Below are positions 37,106 to 47,966 of a stretch of 64,000 nucleotides of DNA, in pieces; positions within the stretch are counted from its first letter, which is position 1, and each line of letters begins with the position of its first letter. Under the pieces are notes generated by a model. It saw only the letters and a program-made list of their open reading frames with translations, did no database searches and had not been told where the DNA came from. Made by a program: the position numbers and the translations under genes. The DNA is taken from assembly GCF_035581365.1 (NCBI RefSeq), contig NZ_CP141590.1, forward strand, positions 1,302,001-1,366,000, written 5' to 3'. The stretch comes from Tsuneonella sp. CC-YZS046. GTDB taxonomy: Bacteria; Pseudomonadota; Alphaproteobacteria; Sphingomonadales; Sphingomonadaceae.

Positions 37106-39196
37106 TCACTGCACCATCACCCAGCTGACGGCGCCTACCAGCCCGAGCAGCATGACCAGGGCATAGCTGTAGAGATAACCCGACTGGACCCGCTGGGCAT
37201 AGGTCGATCCCTTCGCCACGGCCCAGGCCGCGCCGTTCGGGCCGAAGCGGTCGATGATGCCGATATCGCCGATCTTCCAGAACTGGCGGCCGAGCCAGAA
37301 GGCAGGGCGCACGAACAGGAAGTGATACAGTTCGTCGAAATACCATTTATTATACAGGAACGCGTGAAGCTGCCGGAAACTGGCGACGAAGGCGGCCGGA
37401 AGCGCCGTGTTGCGGATGTAGGAATTCCAGGCCAGGCCCAGGCCGATCAGCATCACGATGCCCGGGGTCAGCTTCACCCACAGCGGCACTTCGTGGATCG
37501 CGTGGATCAGGTGCTCGTTGTAGAAGATGCTGCCGTTCCAGAATGCAGCTTCGTCGATGAAGGCATGGTGGAACACGAAGCCGGCCAGGACCGCGCCCAG
37601 CGACAGAACCGCCAGCGGCGCGAGCATCGTCCAGGGGCTTTCATGCGGGTGGTAGCCGCCCGTTCCATCGCCGTGGCCGGCATGGTCGGCGTGCCCGTGA
37701 TCCTCATGGGCATGGCTAGGGGCATGGGCAGAGGCATGAGCATCATCGCCCGCATGATCGTCATGTCCGTGGCCAGCCTCTCCATGGGCGTCATGCACCG
37801 CATGCTGGATATGCTCGCTTTCGATCCAGCGCGGCTTGCCCCAGAAGGTCAGGAACATCAGGCGCCAGCTGTAAAAGCTGGTCAGCAGGGCCGCGAAGCT
37901 GCCCACGAAGAAAGCGAAGCGGCCGAGTTCGGTCCCGCTGCCGAAGGCGGCTTCAAGGATGGCGTCCTTGGAATAGAAGCCCGCGAAGCCGAACACGCCG
38001 AGGATGCCGACGCCGGTGATCGCCAGCGTGCCCGCCATCATCGCCCAGAAGGTGAGCGGGATATGCTTACGCAGCGCGCCGTAATAGCGCATGTCCTGCT
38101 CGTGATGCATGGCGTGGATCACCGAGCCGGCTCCCAGGAACAGCAGCGCCTTGAAGAAGGCGTGGGTGAACAGGTGGAACATCGCCGCGCCATAGGCGCC
38201 GACGCCCGCCGCGAAGAACATGTAGCCCAGCTGCGAGCAGGTCGAATAGGCGATCACCCGCTTGATGTCCCACTGGGTCGTGCCAACCGTGGCGGCGAAG
38301 AAGCAGGTCGCCGCGCCGATGACGGTGACGAAGGCCAGCGCGGCGGGCGCGGCCTCGAACATCGGGGACAGGCGGCAGACCATGAATACGCCGGCGGTGA
38401 CCATGGTGGCGGCGTGGATCAGCGCGGAAACCGGGGTCGGGCCTTCCATCGCGTCGGGCAGCCAGGTGTGAAGGCCGAGCTGCGCGGACTTGCCCATCGC
38501 GCCGATGAACAGCAGGATGCACAGCACCGTCATCGTGTCGAGGCGGTAGCCGAGGAAGCCGATGGTCGAGCCGACCATGCCGGGCGCGGCTTCCAAGATC
38601 GCGGGGATCGAGGTGGTCTGGAACACCAGATAGGTCCCGAAGATGCCCAGCATGAAACCGAGGTCGCCCACGCGGTTGACCACGAAGGCCTTGATCGCGG
38701 CGGCGCAGGCGCTGGGCTTGCGGAACCAGAAGCCGATCAGCAGGTAGGACGCGAGGCCCACCCCTTCCCAGCCGAAGAACATCTGCACGAGGTTGTCCGC
38801 CGTCACCAGCATCAGCATGGCGAAGGTGAACAGGCTGAGATAGGCGAAGAAGCGCGGCTGGTCCGGGTCCTCCTCCATATAGCCCCAGCTGTAGAGGTGG
38901 ACGAGCGCCGACACAGTGGTGATGACCACCAGCATGATCGCGGTCAGCGTATCGACCCGCAGCGCCCAGTCGAAAGTCAGGCTGCCCGAATGCACCCATT
39001 GCAGCACCGGCGTGACGCCCGGCTCCGCGCTTCCCGTGAGGAACTGGATGAAGATCGGCCAGCTCAGCGCGCAGGACAGGAAAAGCCCGCCGGTCGTGAC
39101 CAGCTTCGCCGCCGTATTGCCGAGCGCGCGATTGCCCAGCCCCGCGATGATGGCGGCCAGCAGCGGCGCGAAGACGATGATCGGAATGGATGACAC
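37106..39196 (-). CDS. nuoL: NADH-quinone oxidoreductase subunit L with His-rich insertion
   Basis: 696 residues, longer than usual (~610-650). Antiporter-like core: [40 protein letters not shown] and [20 protein letters not shown]. It ends with the long lateral helix. Residues ~462-518 form an insertion with 17 His plus many Asp/Gly/Ala, between spans near the C-terminal third. It is probably a loop that could bind metal or simply be low-complexity. Confidence 0.95.
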   Translation of the reverse strand: MSSIPIIVFAPLLAAIIAGLGNRALGNTAAKLVTTGGLFLSCALSWPIFIQFLTGSAEPGVTPVLQWVHSGSLTFDWALRVDTLTAIMLVVITTVSALVHLYSWGYMEEDPDQPRFFAYLSLFTFAMLMLVTADNLVQMFFGWEGVGLASYLLIGFWFRKPSACAAAIKAFVVNRVGDLGFMLGIFGTYLVFQTTSIPAILEAAPGMVGSTIGFLGYRLDTMTVLCILLFIGAMGKSAQLGLHTWLPDAMEGPTPVSALIHAATMVTAGVFMVCRLSPMFEAAPAALAFVTVIGAATCFFAATVGTTQWDIKRVIAYSTCSQLGYMFFAAGVGAYGAAMFHLFTHAFFKALLFLGAGSVIHAMHHEQDMRYYGALRKHIPLTFWAMMAGTLAITGVGILGVFGFAGFYSKDAILEAAFGSGTELGRFAFFVGSFAALLTSFYSWRLMFLTFWGKPRWIESEHIQHAVHDAHGEAGHGHDDHAGDDAHASAHAPSHAHEDHGHADHAGHGDGTGGYHPHESPWTMLAPLAVLSLGAVLAGFVFHHAFIDEAAFWNGSIFYNEHLIHAIHEVPLWVKLTPGIVMLIGLGLAWNSYIRNTALPAAFVASFRQLHAFLYNKWYFDELYHFLFVRPAFWLGRQFWKIGDIGIIDRFGPNGAAWAVAKGSTYAQRVQSGYLYSYALVMLLGLVGAVSWVMVQ

Positions 39197-39202
39197 GGTG
39201 GC

Positions 39203-39508
39203 TTACCCCTTCATCCGGTTCACATCGTCGACCGCGATAGAGCCGCGGCCACGGAAATAGATCACCAGGATCGCAAGGCCGATGGCCGCTTCGCCGGCAG
39301 CCACGGTGAGCACGAACATCGCGAAGACCTGCCCCGTCAGATCGCCCAGAAAGGCACTGAACGCGACCAGATTGATGTTCACAGAGAGCAGGATCAGCTC
39401 AATCGCCATCAGGATGACGATCACGTTCTTGCGGTTGAGGAAAATGCCGAGCACGCCGAGCACGAACAGGATCGAGCTGACCACGACATAATGTTCGATG
39501 CCGATCAT
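39203..39508 (-). CDS. nuoK: NADH-quinone oxidoreductase subunit K
   Basis: 101 residues, three spans. [38 protein letters not shown] with the conserved Glu in TM2, and [17 protein letters not shown] with the second Glu. It forms part of the proton path near the quinone site. The start lies in a 17-nt tandem duplication shared with the end of nuoJ. Confidence 0.97.
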   Translation of the reverse strand: MIGIEHYVVVSSILFVLGVLGIFLNRKNVIVILMAIELILLSVNINLVAFSAFLGDLTGQVFAMFVLTVAAGEAAIGLAILVIYFRGRGSIAVDDVNRMKG

Positions 39509-39538
39509 AGCTTGGCCCCCCTCATAGCTTGACCCCCT
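39505..39538. repeat. 17-bp tandem duplication at the nuoJ/nuoK junction
   Basis: TCATAGCTTGGCCCCCC (39505-39521) is followed directly by TCATAGCTTGACCCCCT (39522-39538), 15 of 17 identical. Each copy contains a TCAT, i.e. ATGA on the coding strand. Copy 2 is used as the nuoJ stop and copy 1 as the nuoK start. An ancestral ATGA overlap thus appears to have been duplicated and separated. Confidence 0.85.
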
Positions 39539-40139
39539 GGCCCACTTCCGGCCGCGTGTTGACGGTTGCCTCGTCCGGGCGGCGACGCACCTGCCTGGCG
39601 ATGTTCTGCCCGCGCACGTCCGAACGCTGGCGATGGGTCAGGACGATCGCCCCCACCATCGCGACGAGCAGGATGATGCCCGCCGTTTCGAACAGGAACA
39701 GGTAGCGGCCATACAGCAGCGCGCCGATCGCCTTGATGTTGCTGACATCCAGCGGGGCGGCGGCGGTGCCGTCCGGCGTGCCAAGCTCCAGCGCCCCGGC
39801 CCGGTATGCCCCGATCCCCAGCACCAGCTCGGCCAGCAGGACCAGCGCGATCGCGATGCCCAGCGGGAAATTGCGAATGAAGCCGGCGCGCAGTTCGGCG
39901 AAGTCGATGTCCAGCATCATGACCACGAACAGGAACAGCACGGCGACCGCGCCGACATAGACGATGACCAGCAGCATCGCGATGAATTCGGCGCCGACCA
40001 GCACCATCAGCCCGGCCGCGTTGAAGAAGGACAGGATCAGCCACAAGACGGAGTGAACCGGATTGCGCGCCATGATGACCAGCGTGGCGGATGCAACGAC
40101 CAGAGTGGCGAAGAGATAAAAGGCGAGTGTCTGAATCAT
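39522..40139 (-). CDS. nuoJ: NADH-quinone oxidoreductase subunit J
   Basis: 205 residues, five spans: [54 protein letters not shown] (the TM3 pi-bulge region) and [17 protein letters not shown]. The C-terminal ~35 residues are soluble and basic. The end lies in the tandem duplication described at 39505-39538. Confidence 0.96.
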   Translation of the reverse strand: MIQTLAFYLFATLVVASATLVIMARNPVHSVLWLILSFFNAAGLMVLVGAEFIAMLLVIVYVGAVAVLFLFVVMMLDIDFAELRAGFIRNFPLGIAIALVLLAELVLGIGAYRAGALELGTPDGTAAAPLDVSNIKAIGALLYGRYLFLFETAGIILLVAMVGAIVLTHRQRSDVRGQNIARQVRRRPDEATVNTRPEVGQGVKL

Positions 40140-40154
40140 CGTCAGGCGCGGCCC

Positions 40155-40640
40155 CTAGCGATAGGGCGCATCGGCTTCAAGGTTCGCGGCTATGGCCCGC
40201 TCCCACTTGTCCCCGTTCGCCAGCAATTTTGTCTTGTCGTAGAGCAGTTCCTCGCGCGTTTCGGTCGCATATTCGAAGTTCGGCCCCTCGACCACCGCAT
40301 CCACCGGGCAGGCTTCCTGGCAGAAGCCGCAATAGATGCACTTGGTCATGTCGATGTCGTAGCGCGTGGTCCGCCGCGAGCCGTCCTCGCGCGGCTCCGC
40401 CTCGATCGTGATGGCCTGCGCCGGGCAGACAGCCTCGCACAGCTTGCAGGCAATGCAGCGCTCCTCGCCGTTGGGATAGCGGCGCAGCGCATGTTCGCCC
40501 CGGAAACGCGGGGAGAGCGGGTTCTTCTCAAAGGGATAGTTGATCGTCGCCTTCGGCTTGAAGAAATACTTAAAGGTCAGCGTATGCGCCTTCACGAATT
40601 CCCAGAGGGTGAAACTCTTGATGAAATGTGCGACGCTCAT
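40155..40640 (-). CDS. nuoI: NADH-quinone oxidoreductase subunit I
   Basis: 161 residues. Two [4Fe-4S] ferredoxin motifs, [12 protein letters not shown] and [12 protein letters not shown] (clusters N6a/N6b), pass electrons towards the NuoB cluster. The N-terminal amphipathic part ([20 protein letters not shown]) lies along the membrane. It starts overlapping the nuoH stop by 4 nt. Confidence 0.98.
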   Translation of the reverse strand: MSVAHFIKSFTLWEFVKAHTLTFKYFFKPKATINYPFEKNPLSPRFRGEHALRRYPNGEERCIACKLCEAVCPAQAITIEAEPREDGSRRTTRYDIDMTKCIYCGFCQEACPVDAVVEGPNFEYATETREELLYDKTKLLANGDKWERAIAANLEADAPYR

Positions 40641-41683
40641 GCCCCGTACCTCGTGAACATAAGATAGCCGGAAACCAGCACCACGAAGAGCAGGCTCATC
40701 GGCAGGAAAATCTTCCAGCCCAACCGCATAAGCTGGTCATAACGATAGCGCGGGACGGTGGCCTTCACCCAGCTGAATATGAAGAAGAAAGCGAATATCT
40801 TGATAAACAGCCAGAGCCAGCCCGGAATCCAGTAGAGGAACGGGAGTTCGAGCGGCGGCAGCCATCCGCCGAAGAACAGCACCGCGTTGAGGGTGCACAT
40901 CAGCAGCACGTTGGCATATTCGCCCAGCCAGTAGAGCGCGAAGCTCATCGAGCTGTATTCGGTCTGGTATCCGGCGACGAGTTCGGATTCAGCCTCGGTC
41001 AGGTCGAACGGCGCGCGCGCGGTCTCGGCCAAGCTGGAGATCAGGAACAGCACCCACATCGGGAACAGCAGCGGATTGAAGACGAACCCGTTGAGGAAAC
41101 CGAACACATGGCCCTGCTGCGCCTTCACGATCTCGTTCATGTTGAAGGTCCCAGCCCACAGCACCACGCAGATCAGGATGAAGCCGATGGAGACTTCATA
41201 GCTGATCATCTGGGCAGCGGCGCGCATGGCGGAGAAGAACGGATATTTGGAATTGGACGCCCAACCCGCGATCACCACGCCGTAAACGCCCAGCGAGCTG
41301 ACGGCGAGAATGTAGAGCAGGCCCACATTGATGTCGGCCAGCACCGCGCCGGAATTGAACGGGATCACCGCCCAGGCCATCAGGGCGACGGTGAAGGTGA
41401 TGATCGGCGCGATCAGGAACAGGCCCTTGTTCGCCGCGCTGGGAACGATGGTTTCCTGCAGGAACACCTTCAGACCGTCCGCGAAAGACTGGAGCAGGCC
41501 GAAGGGGCCGACCACATTGGGGCCACGCCGCAAGGCCATCGCCGCCCAGATCTTGCGGTCCACGTAAATAATCATGGCCACCGCCAGCATCAGCGGCAGG
41601 GCGATCAGCAGGATTCCGCAAATGGTCGCGACAAACCACGCCCATTCGTAATTCATGCCGATGGTCTGGAAGAAGGCCGTCAT
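40637..41683 (-). CDS. nuoH: NADH-quinone oxidoreductase subunit H
   Basis: 348 residues from the ATG at 41683 ([20 protein letters not shown]). Eight spans. Quinone-cavity blocks are [40 protein letters not shown] and [20 protein letters not shown], followed by [18 protein letters not shown]. The start overlaps the nuoG stop by 4 nt. Sequence further upstream in this frame is antisense or other-frame material of nuoG. Confidence 0.97.
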   Translation of the reverse strand: MTAFFQTIGMNYEWAWFVATICGILLIALPLMLAVAMIIYVDRKIWAAMALRRGPNVVGPFGLLQSFADGLKVFLQETIVPSAANKGLFLIAPIITFTVALMAWAVIPFNSGAVLADINVGLLYILAVSSLGVYGVVIAGWASNSKYPFFSAMRAAAQMISYEVSIGFILICVVLWAGTFNMNEIVKAQQGHVFGFLNGFVFNPLLFPMWVLFLISSLAETARAPFDLTEAESELVAGYQTEYSSMSFALYWLGEYANVLLMCTLNAVLFFGGWLPPLELPFLYWIPGWLWLFIKIFAFFFIFSWVKATVPRYRYDQLMRLGWKIFLPMSLLFVVLVSGYLMFTRYGA

Positions 41684-43683
41684 TCCGCCGCCTCCGCCAG
41701 ATCTTCCCCATGCAGCAGTTCGGCCGAACAGCGCTGCATCACCGCACTGGCCCGGCTGATCGGGTTGGTCAGGTAGAAATCCTTGATCGGATAGCCGGCG
41801 ATCGAGCCGGAGAACGCGCCGCCGCCCGAGGGAAGCGCGCCGTAATCCGCCAGCCCCTCCTCGCCCAGCGCGGGAACTTCCGCGATCATCGCGGCCTGCA
41901 ATTCGCTGAAACTGTCGAAACCGACGTCCACGCCCAGCGCATCGGCCAGCGCCCGCAGGATCGTCCAGTCCTCGCGCGCGTCGCCGGGGGCGAACACCGC
42001 CTTGTCGGCGAACTGCACCCGGCCTTCGGTATTGACGTAAGTGCCCGGCTTTTCGCTGTAAGCGGCGGCCGGCAGCACGATATCGGCGGCATGGGCGCCC
42101 TTGTCGCCATGATGGCCGATATAGACCTTGAGGCTGTCGGCGAACTGGCTGAAATCGACCTCGTCCGCGCCCAGCGCCAGCAATAGCTTCGGCTTGGCCC
42201 TGGCAATGTCGGCAATCCCGCCCTTCTGCGCATAGCCGAGCATCAGGCCGCCCATCCGGCTTGCCGCCATGTGCAGCACGTTGAACCCATTCCAATCGTC
42301 CCGCACGAGCTTGAACTTGCCCGCCAGCGCCAGCAGCGGCGCAAGCGCCCCCTTGGCCAGGCCAGCGCCGCCGAGGATGACCGCCGGACGCTCCGCCTTC
42401 TCCAGCGCTTCGGCCAACGCGGCCGGAAGATCGTTGAGGACGGGCAGGTCTTCGCCCAGGAAAACCGCCGGGAAGGTGGTTTCCCATTCCGGCCCCACGA
42501 TGAATATCTTCGCGCCCCGCTTCGCCGCCTTGCGCAAGCGGACATTCACCAGCGGCGCTTCCCAGCGGACATGGCTGCCCACGATCAGGATGGCGTCGGC
42601 CGTCTCGATCCCGGCCAGCGTCGAATTGAAATTCACCGCCGCCAGATTGGACACGTCGTAATCCAGCCCGGTCTGGCGCCCTTCGAGCAGATCGGAGCCG
42701 AGCGCGCCGGCCAGCTTCTTGGCCGCGAACATGGTTTCGCAATCGAGCAGGTCGCCGGCTATCGCGGCGACGCTGCTGCCCGGCTTGGCCTTGGCGATGG
42801 TCTTGAACGCCTCGTCCCAGCTTGCCTGCTGCAGCTTGCCGGACTTGCGAATCCAGACCTTGTCGAGCCGCCGCCTGGTCAGGCCGTCCACCATGTAGCG
42901 GCCCTTGTCGGAGAGCCATTCCTCGTTCACGTCGTCATTGACGCGCGGAAGCGCGCGCAGCACTTCGCGGCCCCGGCTGTCCAGCCGGATATTCGCACCG
43001 ACCGCGTCGGACACGTCGATGGACAGGGTCTTCTTCAATTCCCAGGGCCGCGCCTCGAACGCATAGGGCCGGCTGGTGAGCGCGCCCACCGGGCACAGGT
43101 CGATCACATTGGCCGAAAGCTCATGCTTCGCGGCCTTTTCGAGATAGGTCGTGATCTGCATGTTCTCGCCGCGATAGAGCGCGCCGATCTCGTCCACCCC
43201 GGCCACTTCCTCGGAAAAGCGCACGCAGCGGGTGCAGTGAATGCAGCGGGTCATCACCGTCTTTATCAGCGGACCCATGTATTTCTCGGTCACCGCGCGC
43301 TTGTGCTCGTGATAGCGCGAACCGCCCCGGCCATAGGCGATGGACTGGTCCTGCAGGTCGCATTCGCCGCCCTGGTCGCAGATCGGGCAATCGAGCGGGT
43401 GGTTGATGAGCAGGAACTCCATCACCCCTTCGCGCGCCTTCCTGACCATTTCGCTGTCGGTGCGGATTTCCTGGCCATCGGCGGCGGGCAGCGCGCAGCT
43501 TGCCTGCGGCTTGGGCGGCCCGGGCTTCACTTCGACCAGGCACATGCGGCAATTGCCGGCGATGGACAGCCGCTCGTGATAGCAGAAACGCGGGATTTCC
43601 TTGCCCGCAAGCTCGCATGCCTGCAGCACGGTGGCGCCTGCGGGAACCTCGATTTCCTGGCCGTCTACGGTGACTTTAGGCAT
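41680..43683 (-). CDS. nuoG: NADH-quinone oxidoreductase subunit G
   Basis: 667 residues from the ATG at 43683 ([20 protein letters not shown]). Fe-S ligands: 2Fe-2S CYHERLSIAGNCRMC plus a further Cys; the 4Fe-4S region CPICDQGGECDLQ; and CIHCTRCVRFSEE. A molybdopterin-oxidoreductase-like domain without cofactor follows. It connects NuoF/E to NuoI in the peripheral arm. It overlaps nuoF by one base (TAATG). Confidence 0.97.
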   Translation of the reverse strand: MPKVTVDGQEIEVPAGATVLQACELAGKEIPRFCYHERLSIAGNCRMCLVEVKPGPPKPQASCALPAADGQEIRTDSEMVRKAREGVMEFLLINHPLDCPICDQGGECDLQDQSIAYGRGGSRYHEHKRAVTEKYMGPLIKTVMTRCIHCTRCVRFSEEVAGVDEIGALYRGENMQITTYLEKAAKHELSANVIDLCPVGALTSRPYAFEARPWELKKTLSIDVSDAVGANIRLDSRGREVLRALPRVNDDVNEEWLSDKGRYMVDGLTRRRLDKVWIRKSGKLQQASWDEAFKTIAKAKPGSSVAAIAGDLLDCETMFAAKKLAGALGSDLLEGRQTGLDYDVSNLAAVNFNSTLAGIETADAILIVGSHVRWEAPLVNVRLRKAAKRGAKIFIVGPEWETTFPAVFLGEDLPVLNDLPAALAEALEKAERPAVILGGAGLAKGALAPLLALAGKFKLVRDDWNGFNVLHMAASRMGGLMLGYAQKGGIADIARAKPKLLLALGADEVDFSQFADSLKVYIGHHGDKGAHAADIVLPAAAYSEKPGTYVNTEGRVQFADKAVFAPGDAREDWTILRALADALGVDVGFDSFSELQAAMIAEVPALGEEGLADYGALPSGGGAFSGSIAGYPIKDFYLTNPISRASAVMQRCSAELLHGEDLAEAAE

Positions 43684-44975
43684 TATTCGGCAGCCTCCTG
43701 CAGGGCGCCATGGCGTTCGGTGATCCGGCGTTCCAGCTCGGGGCGGAAGTGGCGGATCAGGCCCTGGATCGGCCAGGCGGCCGCATCGCCCAGCGCGCAG
43801 ATGGTGTGACCTTCGACCTGCTTGGTGACCTGCTGCAGCATGTCGATTTCCTCGACCTCCGCATCGCCCATCCGCAGGCGTTCCATCACGCGGTACATCC
43901 AGCCGGTGCCTTCGCGGCACGGGGTGCACTGTCCGCAGCTTTCATGCATATAGAAATGGCTCAACCGGCTGATCGCGCGGACGATGTCGGTGGACTTGTC
44001 CATCACGATCACGGCGGCGGTGCCGAGACCGGAGCCCAGCTCCTTCAGCCCGTCGAAATCCATCGGCGCGTCCATGATCTGCGCCGCCGGAACCAACGGA
44101 ACCGACGAGCCGCCCGGGATCACGGCCAGCAGATTGTCCCATCCACCGCGAATGCCGCCGCAATGCTTTTCGATCAGCTCGCGGAATGGGATGCTCATCT
44201 CTTCCTCGACCACGCATGGCTTGTCGACATGGCCGGAAATCTGGAAGAGCTTGGTGCCCTTGTTGTTGTCCCGCCCGAAGCTGGAGAACCACGCCGCGCC
44301 GCGCCGCATGATGGTCGGCGCAACCGCGATCGATTCCACATTGTTCACGGTCGTCGGGCAGCCATAGAGGCCCGCGCCTGCCGGGAACGGCGGCTTGAGA
44401 CGCGGCTGCCCCTTCTTGCCTTCCAGGCTTTCGATCATCGCGGTCTCTTCGCCGCAGATGTAGGCGCCCGCGCCGCGATGGACGAAGACGTCGAAATCGT
44501 AGCCGGAACCGGACGCGTTCCTGCCCAGCAGGCCGGCGGCATAGGCTTCGTCACGCGCGGCGAACAGCGTTTCAGCCTCGCGGATATATTCGCCGCGAAT
44601 GTAGATATAGGCCGCCCGCGCGCCCATGGCGAAACCGGCGACCAGCGCGCCTTCGAGCAGCTTGTGCGGATCGTGGCGGATGATCTCGCGATCCTTGCAG
44701 GAACCCGGCTCGGATTCGTCGGCATTGATGACGAGGAAGCCCGGACGATCCGGATTGGGTTCCTTGGGCATGAAGCTCCACTTCATGCCGGTCGGGAAGC
44801 CCGCGCCGCCGCGCCCGCGCAAGCCGGAGGCCTTGACCTCCTCGATGATCGCATCGCGGCCCTTGGCCAGGATGTCCCTGGTGTTGTCCCAATCGCCGCG
44901 CGCCTGCGCTTCCTTCAGGTTCCAGGGCTGGAACCCGTAGAGATTGGTGAAAATGCGGTCCTTATCGGCGAGCAT
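43683..44975 (-). CDS. nuoF: NADH-quinone oxidoreductase subunit F
   Basis: 430 residues. The NADH/FMN-binding loops are [20 protein letters not shown] and [20 protein letters not shown]. The N3 [4Fe-4S] motif is [12 protein letters not shown] with the distal Cys in [11 protein letters not shown]. It is the NADH dehydrogenase active site of complex I. Confidence 0.98.
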   Translation of the reverse strand: MLADKDRIFTNLYGFQPWNLKEAQARGDWDNTRDILAKGRDAIIEEVKASGLRGRGGAGFPTGMKWSFMPKEPNPDRPGFLVINADESEPGSCKDREIIRHDPHKLLEGALVAGFAMGARAAYIYIRGEYIREAETLFAARDEAYAAGLLGRNASGSGYDFDVFVHRGAGAYICGEETAMIESLEGKKGQPRLKPPFPAGAGLYGCPTTVNNVESIAVAPTIMRRGAAWFSSFGRDNNKGTKLFQISGHVDKPCVVEEEMSIPFRELIEKHCGGIRGGWDNLLAVIPGGSSVPLVPAAQIMDAPMDFDGLKELGSGLGTAAVIVMDKSTDIVRAISRLSHFYMHESCGQCTPCREGTGWMYRVMERLRMGDAEVEEIDMLQQVTKQVEGHTICALGDAAAWPIQGLIRHFRPELERRITERHGALQEAAE

Positions 44976-44978
44976 CTC

Positions 44979-45647
44979 TTACCACTCCCCCCGATAATCG
45001 TGATTTTCCGTGACCATCTGCTTCAAGGTGGTCGGCCCGCCCAGCGGCTCGCTGGTATGGCGGCCCGGCTCCTGCGTGCCGCTCTTGGGCTGATCGCCCC
45101 GGGCCAGCGCATCGAGCACCGCGTCCATCCGTTCGGCGGTCAGATCCTCGTAATTGTCGTCGTTGATCTGGACCATCGGCGCGGTGGCGCAATTGCCCAT
45201 GCATTCCACCTCGGTCAGGGTCCAGAGGCCATCGTCCGTGGTATGGCCGACATGCATCCCGCGCGCCTTGCAGGCGGCCATGATCTGGTCCGATCCGCGC
45301 AACATGCAGGGCGTGGTGCCGCAGACCTGCACATGGAAGCGGCCGACCGGCACGAGATTGTACATGGTGTAGAAGCTGGCGACCTCGACCACGCGGATGA
45401 TCGGCATGTCGAGATAGGCGGCGACATATTCCATCACCGGGATCGGCAGCCAGCCCTGGGTGTCGGTTTCGGCACCGACCTGCCGCTGGGCAAGGTCGAG
45501 CAGCGGCATCACCGCCGAACGCTGGCGCCCTTCGGGATAGCGCGCGACGATGTCCTTCGCCTTCCCGGCATTCTCCGCGGTCCAGGCGAAATTGCCCCAG
45601 CGCGCGCGCAACTCCGGCGTATCGGGTTCGAGATGACGGTCGGCCAT
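44979..45647 (-). CDS. nuoE: NADH-quinone oxidoreductase subunit E
   Basis: 222 residues from the ATG at 45647, which overlaps the stop of the preceding SnoaL-like gene (TAATG). Thioredoxin-like fold with the N1a [2Fe-2S] ligands in VCGTTPCMLRGS and VECMGNCATAPM. The C-terminal ~40 residues are a polar tail (KSGTQEPGRHTSEP) longer than in E. coli. Confidence 0.96.
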   Translation of the reverse strand: MADRHLEPDTPELRARWGNFAWTAENAGKAKDIVARYPEGRQRSAVMPLLDLAQRQVGAETDTQGWLPIPVMEYVAAYLDMPIIRVVEVASFYTMYNLVPVGRFHVQVCGTTPCMLRGSDQIMAACKARGMHVGHTTDDGLWTLTEVECMGNCATAPMVQINDDNYEDLTAERMDAVLDALARGDQPKSGTQEPGRHTSEPLGGPTTLKQMVTENHDYRGEW

Positions 45648-45979
45648 TAGCGAATGAACTCCACGCGTGAGCACTTGTCGCCTTCGAAGCTGTAGACGCT
45701 CATCACTTCGAACGGCTCGGAAGCGGCGGAACGCCAGACTTTCTCATGCAGCACGACATATTCGCCGAGTTCGTATCCTTTGATGACCTCGGCGCGGTTT
45801 TCGGGAAATTCCGCGAACATCTTCTTCAGACCCTCGCGCGTGCCTTCCTTGCCTTCCCGAACGACCGCGCCGCGATAGCCCGCCTCGCAGGCATCGTCGG
45901 TCATCAGCGCGACATAGGCGTCGGCGTCCTGCGCATTGTAATGCGCGATCATCCGTTCGGCGATGGCAAGGCGGCTCAA
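45647..45979 (-). CDS. SnoaL/NTF2-like small protein inside the nuo operon
   Basis: 110 residues from a TTG at 45979 that overlaps the nuoD stop (TTGA). The first ATG (residue 10) is an alternative. [20 protein letters not shown], the [14 protein letters not shown] helix and the closing strands [20 protein letters not shown], then [12 protein letters not shown], fit the cone-shaped NTF2/SnoaL fold used by small ligand-binding proteins and isomerases. It is not a known complex I subunit. Stop/start overlaps on both sides tie its expression to the complex. A stabilising, assembly or unrelated role cannot be decided. Confidence 0.8.
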   Translation of the reverse strand: MSRLAIAERMIAHYNAQDADAYVALMTDDACEAGYRGAVVREGKEGTREGLKKMFAEFPENRAEVIKGYELGEYVVLHEKVWRSAASEPFEVMSVYSFEGDKCSRVEFIR

Positions 45980-47190
45980 CGGTCGCACTCCCCGAACACG
46001 ACGTCGATGGCGCCCAGGATGGCGGTGGCGTCGGAAAGCATGTGGCCCTTGCACATGAAATCCATCGCCTGAAGATGGCTGAACGCCGTGGGGCGGATCT
46101 TGCAGCGGTATGGCTTGTTGCTGCCGTCCGACACCAGATAGACGCCAAATTCGCCCTTCGGGCTTTCCGTGGCGACATAGACTTCGCCCGCAGGCACGTG
46201 GAAGCCTTCGGTATAGAGCTTGAAGTGATGGATCAGCGCTTCCATCGACTGCTTCATCTCGCCCCGCTTGGGCGGCACCACCTTGCGGTCGGTAGAGGCA
46301 ACCGGCCCTTCCGGCATTTCGGCGAGGCATTGCTTCATGATCCGGGCGGACTGGCGGACTTCCTCGACCCTGACCATGAAACGATCGTAGCAATCGCCAT
46401 TGGTGCCTACGGGAATCTCGAAATCCATCCGGTCGTATACGTCATAGGGCTGCGACTTGCGCAGATCCCACGGAATCCCCGAGCCACGGATCATCGGGCC
46501 GGAGAAGCCCCAGCGCACCGCATCATCCTTGGAAACCACGGCGATATCGACATTGCGCTGCTTGAAGATGCGATTGTCGACCACCAGGCTCATCGCGTCC
46601 TCGAACAACCGGGGCAGTCGCGTGTCGAGCCAGTCCCCAATATCGGTCAGCAGCTTGAGCGGCACGTCCTGATGCACCCCGCCCGGGCGGAACCAGGCGC
46701 TGTGCATCCGGGCGCCGGAAGCGCGCTCGAAGAAATTGAGGCAATCCTCGCGGATTTCGAACACCCACAGGTTCGGAGTCATTGCCCCCACATCCATCAC
46801 GTGCGAGCCGATGTTGAGCATGTGGTTGCAGATGCGGGTCAGTTCCGCGAACAGCACCCGCAGGTATTGCGCGCGCAGCGGAACCTCGAGGTTCAGCAGC
46901 TTCTCGATGGCCAGAACATAGGAATGCTCCATCGCCAGCGGGGAGCAGTAATCGAGCCGGTCGAAATAGGGCAGCGCCTGGAGATAGGTCTTGTGCTCGA
47001 TCAGCTTTTCGGTGCCGCGATGAAGCAGGCCGACATGCGGATCGACCCGCTCGACGATCTCGCCATCAAGCTCCATCACCATCCGCAACACGCCATGCGC
47101 GGCGGGATGCTGGGGGCCGAAATTGATGGTGTAATTGGTAATGACCTCGTCGCCCGTGGTCGGCGACTGCTCAAGGGCGAATCCGCTCAT
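45976..47190 (-). CDS. nuoD: NADH-quinone oxidoreductase subunit D
   Basis: 404 residues. Quinone-site subunit related to NiFe-hydrogenase large subunits. Blocks: [76 protein letters not shown] and [20 protein letters not shown]. The C-terminus [15 protein letters not shown] is standard. It is separate from NuoC, with a 4-nt overlap. Confidence 0.98.
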   Translation of the reverse strand: MSGFALEQSPTTGDEVITNYTINFGPQHPAAHGVLRMVMELDGEIVERVDPHVGLLHRGTEKLIEHKTYLQALPYFDRLDYCSPLAMEHSYVLAIEKLLNLEVPLRAQYLRVLFAELTRICNHMLNIGSHVMDVGAMTPNLWVFEIREDCLNFFERASGARMHSAWFRPGGVHQDVPLKLLTDIGDWLDTRLPRLFEDAMSLVVDNRIFKQRNVDIAVVSKDDAVRWGFSGPMIRGSGIPWDLRKSQPYDVYDRMDFEIPVGTNGDCYDRFMVRVEEVRQSARIMKQCLAEMPEGPVASTDRKVVPPKRGEMKQSMEALIHHFKLYTEGFHVPAGEVYVATESPKGEFGVYLVSDGSNKPYRCKIRPTAFSHLQAMDFMCKGHMLSDATAILGAIDVVFGECDR

Positions 47191-47951
47191 GCCTCATCCC
47201 CCTTCTCGTCCATGGCCGGCGGGTTGGCCGGCGTATCCTTGGCCGCTTCCTTGTCGGCCGCCGCTCCGGCGCCGGTCTGCTTCGGGCTTTCGGTGGCCTT
47301 GGGCGTCGCGACCGGAGGCGGCGCGGGGGTTTGGGCGGCCTTCTCGTCGCCCGGAAGGACATATTCTGCCCCTTCCCACGGGCTCATGAAATCGAACTGC
47401 CGCAGATCCTGCGCCAGCTTGACCGGCTCGTAGACGACGCGCTTGTCCTCTTCGGAATAGCGCAGCTCCTGATAGCCGGTCAGCGGGAAATCCTTGCGGA
47501 AAGGATGGCCTTCGAAACCATAGTCGGTCAGGATACGGCGAAGATCAGTGTTGCCCGAGAACACGACGCCATACAGGTCGAACACTTCACGCTCCAGCCA
47601 CCCGGCATTGGGCCACAGCGTGGTCGCCGTGGGAACCGGGGTCGCCTCGCTCGCCGTCACCTTGACGATGATGCGATGATTGCGGGTCAGGCTGAGCAGG
47701 CAATAGCAGACTTCGAACCGTTCCGCCCGCTGCGGATAGTCGACCCCCGCGATTTCCATCAATTGCTGGTATTCGTGCTCATCGCGCAGCAAGCGCAGGG
47801 CATCTTCGATCCGGTCGCGCCGAACCGTCAGCAGGATTTCGCCATGCTCTTCCGCCGCTTCCACCAGCATGTCGCCAAGAGCGACGGATAAAGCCTCGCT
47901 CACGCCGTCGTTCGGCGTGAATTTCGGTGCGGAATGCAGGACTGTAGCCAT
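47187..47951 (-). CDS. nuoC: NADH-quinone oxidoreductase subunit C with extended tail
   Basis: 254 residues. The 30-kDa subunit core (~20-200) contains [40 protein letters not shown] and [20 protein letters not shown], followed by [13 protein letters not shown]. The C-terminal ~55 residues (from [13 protein letters not shown]) are Pro/Ala/Lys-rich, repetitive and likely disordered; this extension is unusual for the family. It forms part of the peripheral arm next to NuoD. Confidence 0.95.
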   Translation of the reverse strand: MATVLHSAPKFTPNDGVSEALSVALGDMLVEAAEEHGEILLTVRRDRIEDALRLLRDEHEYQQLMEIAGVDYPQRAERFEVCYCLLSLTRNHRIIVKVTASEATPVPTATTLWPNAGWLEREVFDLYGVVFSGNTDLRRILTDYGFEGHPFRKDFPLTGYQELRYSEEDKRVVYEPVKLAQDLRQFDFMSPWEGAEYVLPGDEKAAQTPAPPPVATPKATESPKQTGAGAAADKEAAKDTPANPPAMDEKGDEA

Positions 47952-47966
47952 CTCAGCGAGCGCCCT

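Noticed and set aside
36671-39193. 840-residue open frame antisense to nuoM/nuoL
   Set aside because: Shadow of complex I genes in GC-rich DNA; low-complexity Arg/His/Gln composition with no domain.
41684-42919. N-terminal extension of NuoH by ~410 residues
   Set aside because: Out-of-frame reading of nuoG; NuoH starts normally at 41683.
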